From: Calliopum simillimum
Lineage: Eukaryota; Arthropoda; Insecta; Diptera; Lauxaniidae
DNA length: 64,000 bases
Direction of reading: 5' to 3'
Assembly (NCBI GenBank): GCA_951812925.1
Contig: OX638370.1
Coordinates: 45,759,948 to 45,823,947, forward strand
In this document: piece by piece, positions 55,626 through 64,000 of the stretch
How positions within the stretch are numbered: the stretch's first letter is position 1
How the letters are laid out: each line of letters opens with the position of its first letter
Program-made: the position numbers and the translations under genes
The notes under the pieces: generated by a model
What the model was told of the DNA's origin: nothing
Seen by the model: the letters and a program-made list of their open reading frames with translations, nothing else
Database searches by the model: none

Positions 55626-58600
55626 CTAGCGCAATTTCGGATAAGGTGCCGAACGATAACGAACGCTTTCACGGGAGCGTGATCCAGACTCATAATGTGA
55701 GGAAGAATGTGATCCTGATGCGGTTGGTCGATAAGACGAAGATGAACGACCATTACTTGGTTTTGCTAGTTGAAGAAAAGTTTTTGGTTTGTAAAATGCA
55801 TTTTGTCGGTTTAGTTTTTTTAATTAAATTTTGTTTTTAATAAATATTTTGGAGCGTATACTTAAGTTAAATCTAATAATTCTGCGAATATAAATTGTGA
55901 TCGCTTCTCTTTCGTACTTTTAATTAATTAAAATTGTATATATTTGACGTTTTCTTTTAATTGTGCAATATCTGTACTTCATTATTAGTGAAATTAATAC
56001 ATATGTACATATATAAATATTAATTTATTTATAGCAATTATATGTATGAAGGTATTAATTTCAGGCTATTAGTTGTTGTTCACAAAAACTTGCATGATGT
56101 GTTGTCGCTTTTTTCTCAAGACCAGATATGCTTGGTTGTTAGGTAATGGTAGAGTTTATTCGCTGACTGACTTTATACACATTATCCCTTTGAGAACCAT
56201 CTGAAGAGATTGTACAATGTGACTTCAAAAATTCGCTGTAACCGTGAAGTTAGCTCATCTGAGGATAACTCTAGGTAACCATATTAACTTTTCATAAGTC
56301 CTACATGTGTAATTGTTTGTTTAAAAACTAAGAATAGCTCTTCCCACAAGTTCAAGATATACGAGAGGTGAAATCTGAAATCAAAACTGATTTTCCAGTT
56401 CATGACATCCCTATAGCGCATAGTTGTCAGAACAATATGAAACTTGTCATACCTTTGAGGTATTTTCAAAATATTTTCCAGAGAGCCATTATAAAGGTGC
56501 AGTCAGGTAAACAAAAATGTATACTTTAGCAACAGCTGACATAGAGATGAACGTCACTGAGCTCGATATAAATGTTTTATGGCTGCTCTATCACGATATT
56601 TTATCTTAATTATCCTCGGATTAAAATGTACTGGACCGACAACTTCAGAAGCGAAATGAAAGCCAATTCGGTTTCGAGGAATAAGTTTGTGAAACTTAGA
56701 AATACAATTCGTTTTATTGATACCAGTGTGCCCAGTGAAATCAATGGGTCAATTTTTTACTGCCAAACCTCTTTGGAGAAACTGGAAGAAAATGTATTTA
56801 GAGCAACGGGCACCATAAATGTCAGATCGGTCGATCAAAATAGAGGTGAAATATGGCAATGTGCCACAGTTGCGTCAACTATATAAGAGCAGAATCAAGT
56901 TGGCGAGATGAATCTTTGGATAAGAAACGTAAAGCGAAGATTGCCAATTCCTGTGCCGGCCGTATTTTAATTATAGGTATACCTCAAAAATGGGAGGAGT
57001 GGATGTAGCTGACCAAATGATGGAATATTACATAAAAATTGCTAAACCGTTATTAACGTAGATTAAGGTTGAGAAAAAATTATATCAAAATATTCCTACA
57101 TTCTTAAATCAATAACTTTAAGCTATTTTATAGTAACGACACACACAAAAAGTTATATGTGGCAATCGTCAACACCTCAATCTAGGATTTCGTAAATTAG
57201 AAATATTAAACGTTGATTATACACAAAAATTACCAAATTACTTCCAGTTCTGTAAGAGTTGCACACACATATTTACTTTTACCGAGATCGATTAAAAACC
57301 AAATTAAAAATTACTTTGAAAATTTAAAACGAAATATTTATTTAGTTAGCAGCGAAGAAATTTCTGTGGTAAATATTTTCAAACATTGCACTTGATTTTT
57401 TTTTAACATATATTGAATATTGAAAATCATTGTTAATATGTTGAATCACTAATTATTTTGATAAATAATTTCCATTTTATGTTTCTGTTTTATTTTCTCA
57501 GCGATTGAAGTTTCTTTATTTTTGTGTATTTGAATTAATCTCATTAGACATGATTTTATTATACATATCAAGTATTTAAACGTATGTGAATTTCGTTGAA
57601 ACGACTGCATATTAAGTTATTTCATATATATACAGCATTTATGTATCTGGGCCAGACCATTGTTTTATTAAATTTTATTGGTTCTCCAGAACAAACTTTT
57701 TAATTATTTTTTTTTTAATTTTGTTAATTCCTAGGAACGCGTATTTTATTTTGTTTTTTGTAAACAATGTTATTAAAAAGTGATTATTTTTTAACCTTTG
57801 ATTTTCAAGTTAAGCAAGTCTTTACAATCAATTTATAAGGGTTTCAATATAGAACTAGTGTTTTCTCTTTTGTTGAATTCCGTTTAATGCTTACCTGCAT
57901 ACGCTGTGGCATATGACGAAGAGTGTGGATGATACTCGCGCCTATATTCGCGTTCATATGAGCCGCCGCTTTCATATGAAGCATGATGACCTGAATGTTT
58001 CGGTGGTGGTGGTGGTGGTGGCGTTGCATAGCGATCATACTCATTATGATGCTCATACATTTCATGATCGCGAGCTCTATTTAAGGTCATACAAAATGTT
58101 AAGAAAATGTTTAATTCACTTTTATAATTGACTTAGAAAAGCTACATGCAACAATATTAGTTATGTTAAATAAGCACTATAAGGATAGTACAACGATAAA
58201 GTAAAAATGTCTTCAATGAAGAGTCTAAAATTTTCATTATCTGTCTGTGGTGTCTGGAAGACCAGAAAACGAGTGGAATGATTCAAATATGTTCAATTAC
58301 CCGCTAGGTATCAACAGTTTAATTTCTTTAGCCAACGTAGTTTTGAGTGGTGATTGCAGAGCTCACTTTCTATCATTGTTGTCATTTCCTCTACCCATGT
58401 ACTTATTTTTATTCACTCCCATTGATTCTAAATTTACCAATGCTGAATATACAAACCAGTCTCATTTTTTCAGGACTTAAATCCAAAACTTATTTAACAT
58501 TGGATTAAATATAAGCATTGTCAACTTAAAAAAAAAATATTCACTTGCATCACCGTAAGTAAGTCAATTTAAAAGCGAATTAAAAAGATTTTACCTATGT

Positions 58601-59322
58601 GGTTTTACTAATCCATAAGCTGGATCTTCCATGGCATAACGTGCCTTCTCTAATATGGTATAAACTTTTGGTTTTGTTGCCTTATCAAATATAGGCGGTG
58701 GTGGTGTGCTAAAAAAAAGAAGTGAATAGTGATTAATTACTAATGACTATTATATTTTTCTTTACCGACTGCCAAAGGTAGTATGACTGTATTGTTTTGC
58801 ATAGTGAGCTTTTTTATAAAGACGCTCTTTTCCGTCCATTTCGCGCATTTGTTCTAAGCGTATATCATCATTTGCATCAGGAATCATATACTTACGCACT
58901 TCAGCTAATGCATAAGCCAAGCGATGATACGCCTCAGATGGCGGTGCCACTGTAGAAATTTCAACATGAAGATCCCGACTTAAGTGAGCATATTTGGGAT
59001 TATTAGAATTGCGAAGTTCTTCTTCTTTCACATGATCACGCATTGAGTTGCGCCCCATAATAACCATTTTGCAAAATGTCTCTTCCTGCAGTTGTCGCAG
59101 TGTATTACCCTTAGGACCAAGAATTTTTCCAACGAAATTAAACTGCGAAAATGTTAAAATATGTCAGAAGATGTACTTTTAAAAAAATGGTTCCTACTAC
59201 CTTAGGATATTCCTTGATAGGAAAAAGAACTTTTTGCGCAACGCGTATCGGTTTTTCATTGTAGACATTGGCATAAATTTCAGGTTTTGGAATGCGCCCA
59301 CTTACCAGAATTTTTTCAATTT
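55626..59322 (-). CDS. STAR-family KH RNA-binding protein (Sam68/kep1/qkr58E-like), last five coding exons
   Basis: Minus-strand exons 59322-59201, 59142-58766, 58708-58595, 58076-57895 and 55765-55626 join in one frame (310 residues plus a split codon). All boundaries are GT..AG. The first intron is 58 bp. Exon 1 here ends the QUA1 linker and opens the KH domain (VAQKVLFPIKEYPK). Exon 2 continues FNFVGKILGPKGNTLRQLQE, with the GPKG loop, then MGRNSMRDHVKEEELR, and a QUA2-like EVRKYMIPDANDDIR. Later exons are Pro-, Tyr- and Ser/Arg-rich (seven prolines before KHSGHH; ending YRSAPYPKLR), typical of Sam68-type tails that bind SH3/WW partners. Such proteins regulate splicing in the nucleus. 5' exons were not found. 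The exact Drosophila orthologue is uncertain. Confidence 0.88.
56543..57060 (+). pseudogene. piggyBac-like transposase relic in KH intron
   Basis: Broken plus-strand frames show MNVTELDINVLWLLYHDI, then PRIKMYWTDNFRSEMKANSV and SRNKFVKLRNTIRFID, the entry to the DDE_Tnp_1_7 domain. RATGTINVRS follows. Near 56993 MGGVDVADQMMEYY, the conserved GVDxxDQ block, lies in another frame. Most of the catalytic region between them is deleted. It lies in the last intron of the KH gene (57894-55766), opposite strand. Confidence 0.8.
57061..57894. other. Intron sequence, nothing recognised
   Basis: AT-rich intron of the KH gene. The ORF at 57213-57395 has no domain. Confidence 0.5.
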
Positions 59323-59568
59323 CTGTGAGAAAGGGAAGAAAATACAAATTAAGTTATAAGCGTAAATCATAGTTTTAAAGTGATCCTTATCCTTAGTGAT
59401 TAAGAATTATGTGTATATTAGAGTTTAGTTTAGGAAAAAGGCACTGTCGATAAAAATTCTATGATATTGCCCTGATTCTATCATCTTGCTGAACTCCAGA
59501 AAGCTCACAGTCCCCTGCCATCTTCTCTGTTAATTTTGGCTTAATAGACATTTAGAACATTTTACACC

Positions 59569-59911
59569 TCACCCAAAAAAATTGCTGCGGTAGTTTTAAC
59601 AGCGTTTTGTTGTGGATTTTACAATTCTCTGTGGATTTGCTAATTTAAAGTAAATTCAATCGAATTTACAATTAATTGTTAATTTTACAGCAAATTCAAT
59701 AATTTCTGCCAGAAATTTGTTAAAATTATTGATATAAACTTTTTTTTGTTGTGAAATCTACAGCAAATATTTTATTTTTCACAGCTAATTTTTCAAATGC
59801 ACAACAAAATTGTAATATTAACTGCAAAAGATATGGGATGAAAAATGAAAGTAAATGCTGTAAAACATACATCATTTTGCTACACTTTTACAACAGATTT
59901 TTTTGGGTGCT
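59569..59911. mobile_element. Possible 343-bp MITE with CACCCAAAAAAAT ends
   Basis: Left cacccaaaaaaattgctgcg and right, read back, cacccaaaaaaatctgttgt are inverted for 13 bp. Internal words (caaattcaat, acagcaaat) repeat. There is no convincing target duplication. Confidence 0.4.
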
Positions 59912-60335
59912 GTTAATTTTCCAAAATTTTATTTAAATCATACTTTTTGTAACAAAATTCCAATTTTTGGTTTCGAAAATATTCCGTAGGGGCTATCGAT
60001 ATATACGGTGACCAACCGTCCTGTGTTTCCGGGGACAGTTCTGTATTTCGGCTGCGTGTCCCCGGAATTTATTTAAGAAATACGGGACATACAAATATTC
60101 TGTATTTTATTTATGTATATATATAATATGTATAAAATATCAACAAAAAACGTAATTGTTTAGCTAGTTTATCACAATATGAAATTGCATGTTTTCATAT
60201 TTTTATCAATAGCTTAAAACCTCTTGAGAATATGCAAACTTAAACTGTGATTATATATATAGTTTCGCAACAGATAGAATCATTTCATAAACAGCTCTTT
60301 GACAATAAACAACTGAAATGTCAAAATCATCAGTA

Positions 60336-60742
60336 TAGCTGTGTTTCTTTTGACGCGTATATACAATTGTGGTAATTTTCAAATTGCGATAACTTATGAA
60401 CGGTGAGTCGTACGAAAGAAAGTCCAGGGGTCTTTTCATTGAAAATCACATGCTCTACAAATAATTTTAATCTTTTGTAAAAAAAAAAATAATTGTTTAG
60501 AAGTTATTTAAAAAAAAAGTGATTTTTTTCCGTTTATCGCCGCTTAACCAGTTTTTGTAGAATAACTCCTCAAAGATAAATTTTTTTAAAAAGAAAATGA
60601 AAAGTTTTTGTAGAGAACGTGATTCTCCATAAAAAAAGTTCCTTAGAGTTTCATTGTGCGACTCACTGTTCATGAGTTATCGCAATTTAAAAATATCCAC
60701 AATTGTATATACGCGTCAAAAAAAAAAAAACACGGCTTATAG
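60336..60742. mobile_element. Palindromic MITE copy 2 (tgtttcttttgacgcgtata family)
   Basis: tagctgtgtttcttttgacg at the left and cgtcaaaa..cacggcttat at the right, TA-flanked. It is collinear with 53749-54131, including acttatgaacggtgagtcgt and gagaacgtgattctccataa. A 12-bp A run near the right end is an expansion. The insertion gaaagaaagtccaggggtct near 60415 is specific to this copy. Confidence 0.75.
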
Positions 60743-60929
60743 CCGTTTTTTTTTTTGGCTTGTAAAAATTGTTGAGTTTAGCTGTTTAGCTTGTGTTTGC
60801 CAGGATCAAATGCTTCCACGGAAAGAATTTTCTCCATTATGAATATAACGTAGACACAGCTTCGAGCAGCACCATGCGCAGAAATTGCTCTGGAAGAGGT
60901 TTTTCATTTAGATTAATTTTATTCAATTC

Positions 60930-61810
60930 ATATATAATAGCCCAGGAAAATAAGAATATTTCTGCCAAAAAATTCCAAGTGAATTTTTTTCACCGGAATT
61001 AAATTTATTTATGCATGGTTAGTAATGTGTAAAAAGTCCATTGTGCGCATAAAAAGTTATTCAGGTTCAAAGGTCGCTAAAATCAGTTTTTTGCAAAAAA
61101 AAAACCGGTTTTAATTGAATAACTTCTAAACGGTTACTTCAATGTGTACACATATGTCCTATTTTTTTTAGATCTTGTGATTCTCTACAAAATTGATGCT
61201 ATTGCTTTTTATCGTATGAATAACCATTTCAGAGATATTCTTCAAAAACCAGTATTTTCGAAACCTTAACAGTTTTTGAAGAATATTTTCGAAACCTTAA
61301 CGGTTTTTGAAGAATATCTCTTGGACCATGAGTCGCTCCAAAAAAAAATTAAATACAGTGTACACAGATTCCAATTATCTTTTGAACAGTTTTTTAATTT
61401 TTTTTTTTTTGTACGACTCCTCGTTAAAGAGTATTCGCAATTTTAAAAGTAAGATATTTTAATATGAACATATAAGTAGCATTTACATATAAAATCTGTG
61501 CACAACTTTTTTAATTGGGTTATCTCCTAAACTATAAGCTGCACGAAAATATTTTTTACATCCTGTGTTACAAAATTGTGTAGAAAAATTTTTCTGTAAA
61601 AGTTTGCATTAACGAGATATTTGCAGAAACCTGATTTTAGCTACCTTTAAGCCTGAATAACTTTTTATGCGCACAATGGACTTCAATGGACTTTTTTCTC
61701 TTTATTCATCATGCTTTAATAAAGACAATTCCGGTGAAAAAAATTCACTTGAAATTATTTCGCACAGCAGCTCTTTTTTCGTCTAATTTTCCTGGGCTAT
61801 AATTTATATG
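60930..61810. repeat. Long inverted repeat, ~160-bp arms and inner TIR
   Basis: tagcccaggaaaat, caagtgaatttttttcaccg, gaattaaatttatt and aaaaagtccattgtgcgcat on the left return inverted on the right. The inner part gcgcataaaaagttattcag is inverted at 61045 and 61660. The core contains two direct copies of gaatatt(t/c)ttcgaaacc/gtttttgaagaatat. Arms related to tagcccagg also occur alone near 49190. Confidence 0.65.
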
Positions 61811-62340
61811 GGCAAAAGATCTTCCTGTGGGGGGTTGAACCTTCCACGTGTGCACAATCCTGGCTTACAATAAAGACACTTAAAACTATTTTGATAACAA
61901 AATGTAATCATCATTTAAACTGTCTCGAGCTCAAAGAATATTTGGGTCACGCGGAGACATTTTGAAAACAATTTCTTTTGCCAAAAAATACTAAGAGCCG
62001 TTTTTACAATATCTGGGTAAAATTCAACTTGCCAGTTAAGGTTAAAGCCAATTTAAATGTAATACAAGTAAAAAAAAATAAATGTTTTTATTAACGAGCA
62101 ATAAATAATGTTTAAATTTTTAAATTTACGAAGAAAATTGTACCGTTGAGGTCCTCGTACGTAGGTATACTTTTGCGCTTTGAAGGAGGTTATTTAGAGG
62201 TGAAAATCTTTTGTTTTTGCTCATAAGTCATTGTTTGCCTCAATATTTATATGTTCCCGATTTGTCCCTGACAGTTCCCGTTTTTTTTCGCATAAATATC
62301 GTTTTGTCCCCGATTTTGCTCACACAGACATGGTCACCGT

Positions 62341-63000
62341 ATCCATATATCTCATGACGTTACAGATCGCTGAAATTTACTAAAATCCCACTACCCATAT
62401 ATCGAACTAAATGGAAGCACATGTAGCTGCAAATAAAAGACGTCCGATACAAACTGCTACACACATTTGTTAAAAATGGATATAGAAGTATTCACGGCGG
62501 GCCTTAATTAAAATTTTTTTTTTTAACCACGGAAAATTCGGCGTAAGCTGTATTATTCTTTATAAAAACACTAATTTATAAGTAGTACAGTAAAGTTATC
62601 AAAAGATGTATGAAGACCTAGAAAAAATTGCGCATTGGACTTTTTTTTTTTTGCTTAATGTTTTTAGGTCCACTATAGAAGCTTAACGTCAAAAAGGTGA
62701 CCTCCCCACCCTTGCGCATTAGCCCTCTTGAAATATGTTTGATTCAATTTATCTCGTTTCCTGTTGGTCTGACAGAAAAAATAAATAAAATTCTACGTTT
62801 TTTGAATCTCGGACGCGATATCCATAAGTTGATATTTTGAGCGGTAGAGGCTGCCAAAGTTACAAAAAATCATTTTTTTCCATTTGCACCCACTGGGTCT
62901 TGATTTTTCAAAAAGTTGTGATAACATAATTTCTAGTGCTTGCAAAAACTAGCAAAATAATTTTTAAATGAAGTCATTATCTCAATTGGTTCTCGAGTTA
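62341..63000. other. Intergenic flank of the Tc1 element
   Basis: No gene. gtagtacagtaaagttat..gacctagaaaaaattgcgca (62580-62633) recurs after the Tc1 element (63925-63990), a direct repeat of ~60 bp around it. Confidence 0.45.
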
Positions 63001-63002
63001 TA

Positions 63003-63926
63003 CAGTCTGTTAAATAAGAGCGTGGTCATTGTTGTGAGAAAATGAAAATACCCATTGCGAAAATTCTTTTTAATATTGATTTATTTGATCGAAAACTTCA
63101 ATGCAAATACATTAATAGCAGGTCCAATCACCCCCAGCATCAATTATAGCTTGACATCTTTGCGACATACTTTGAACAAGATTTTGCGCATACTCTTCTG
63201 AAAACGACCTCCAAATTTTGTGAATGCGTCGAACCAGCTGTTTCAAGTTGCAGGGTCGGTTTTTCTGAAGCTTCATCTTCATTTGCGCCCAAACGTTTTC
63301 AATTGGATTGGCATCGGGCGACTGAGACGGCCAATCCAAAGTCACGACACCATTTTGTCTTTGGCCCATTCAAGACGTTTTTGGACATGTTTTTCACTGA
63401 GCATCGGTTTTTGCAAAGTACTTCGGTATTTCACACTATTTGCAATCAAATGATTACGAATAGTTCCGTGGGAGATATTCAAACCTTTTTGGGACAATTT
63501 CGAAGCACCTTCACGCAAAGTTAATGTTGGATTTTTCGAAAATAGAGCACAGATCAGTTTTTCCTGTTTTTCCGTCACTACACCGACAGACCCGCGATTT
63601 GGAAAGTCATCGACATTTTTTTCTTCTTTGAAGCGATTCACCCACTTACTCACAAACTGTTTCGACTTTTGCATATACTTCGCAGCCGCCGCTTGGGTCA
63701 TTTTGGGACCTTTGGGGTGCAAACACAAAAAAACGGCTTCAAAGCGCGACCCGTACGCGGTACTCATTTTGGAAAAATGCTGAGAACGCATTGAAAAGAG
63801 TGGTCAGCTGATTCACTTTCACGAAGCATGAAGGAAAATACTGCCCTCTGTGTGAGAAAAAAAAATTACAGCATTATACTTTACCGATCGCGAGTAATCG
63901 TGACCACGCTCTTATTTAACAGACTG
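63003..63926 (-). mobile_element. Internally deleted Tc1-like transposon (924 bp)
   Basis: The ends cagtctgttaaataagagcg are perfectly inverted for 26 bp (through tggtca) with TA duplications at 63001-63002 and 63927-63928. A Tc1-type element is normally ~1.3-1.6 kb, so ~0.4 kb is missing from the transposase core. It could be mobilised only in trans. Confidence 0.88.
63112..63791 (-). pseudogene. Tc1-like transposase with central deletion
   Basis: The N-terminal frame from the ATG at 63791 (or 63767) carries the helix-turn-helix region (MTQAAAAKYMQKSKQFVSKW, NRFKEEKNVDDFPNRGSVG) and runs to ..LEWAKDKMVS-stop near 63342. The C-terminal frame carries TLDWPSQSPDANPIENVW, with the final catalytic Glu, then SMSQRCQAIIDAGGDWTCY-stop at 63112. 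The region with the first two Asp residues is absent. The junction near 63350 is also a frameshift. Confidence 0.85.
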
Positions 63927-64000
63927 TAGTGCAGTAAAAATGTCCTAAAATGGACGTAAAAATCTAAAAAGACCTAGAAAAAATTGCGCACTGCAATTTT

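Larger units (their letters stand above)
60004..62340. mobile_element. hAT-like non-autonomous composite, TACGGTGACCA ends, 8-bp duplication
   Basis: The left end is tacggtgaccaaccgtcctg. The right end, read back, is tacggtgaccatgtctgtgt. Flanks tcgatata and tccatata agree at 7 of 8, as expected for hAT. Just inside, cggggacag and tccccgga words form hairpins. The 2.3 kb interior contains a palindromic MITE (60336-60742) and a long inverted repeat (60930-61810). No transposase ORF is present. Confidence 0.6.

Noticed and set aside
55613..55840. Plus ORF of 75 codons
   Set aside because: It is the antisense shadow of the last KH exon, which has matching splice phase and family-like composition.
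58247..58480. Plus ORF of 77 codons
   Set aside because: It lies in an intron of the KH gene on the opposite strand with no domain.

Overview
The window is AT-rich, intron-bearing animal DNA, best explained as an intergenic to intronic stretch of a higher dipteran (fly) genome. The evidence is short 56-58 bp GT..AG introns, a Mes4-like histone-fold gene, a Sam68/kep1/qkr-type KH gene, an Osvaldo/Ulysses-style LTR retrotransposon, and a crowd of Tc1/mariner, piggyBac, LINE and MITE remnants. I cannot fix the genus. A tephritid-like fly would fit, but that is inference.

Layout. 1-1.6 kb: minus-strand end of an LTR element (LTR, perfect tRNA-Lys primer site, leader) followed by an open reading frame with a RING-H2 finger that runs off the left edge. 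3.6-9.5 kb: one decayed LINE split by two TIR transposons. The larger of these (4.3 kb, ACA duplication) itself holds a MITE and a Foldback-like palindrome of ~133-144 bp monomers that spans a 200-N assembly gap. 9.6-17.6 kb: Tc1 relic, TIR elements, an unidentified broken coding relic, and a ~1.5 kb dispersed repeat. 17.6-29.0 kb: a complete, apparently recent 11.4 kb Ty3/gypsy-class element with two 2214-bp LTRs, AATA target duplication, gag, pol, and a canonical AAATTTA -1 frameshift heptamer. 29.0-34.2 kb: a second, decayed gypsy-class element interrupted by a dispersed repeat and truncated inside integrase. 34-40 kb: dispersed repeats and long-inverted-repeat elements.

Host genes. A compact two-exon Mes4 (DNA polymerase epsilon subunit 4) lies on the minus strand at 40516-41000, hemmed in by MITEs. 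The last five coding exons of a STAR-family KH RNA-binding protein lie on the minus strand at 55626-59322. Its 5' exons were not found and probably lie beyond the right edge. Its introns hold a piggyBac relic, and the region upstream holds a hAT-like composite and an internally deleted Tc1-like element (63003-63926).

No operon-like logic applies. The common theme is nested insertion of mobile DNA around two small conserved genes. The most notable structural signals are the Foldback-like palindrome with 9-bp target duplications, a set of AG-starting TIR elements with 3-bp duplications, CG-rich cgcgtacgcg MITEs with 7-bp duplications, the tandem arrays inside the LTR, leader and 3' region of the 11.4 kb element, and a hammerhead-ribozyme-like core typical of Penelope-like elements.
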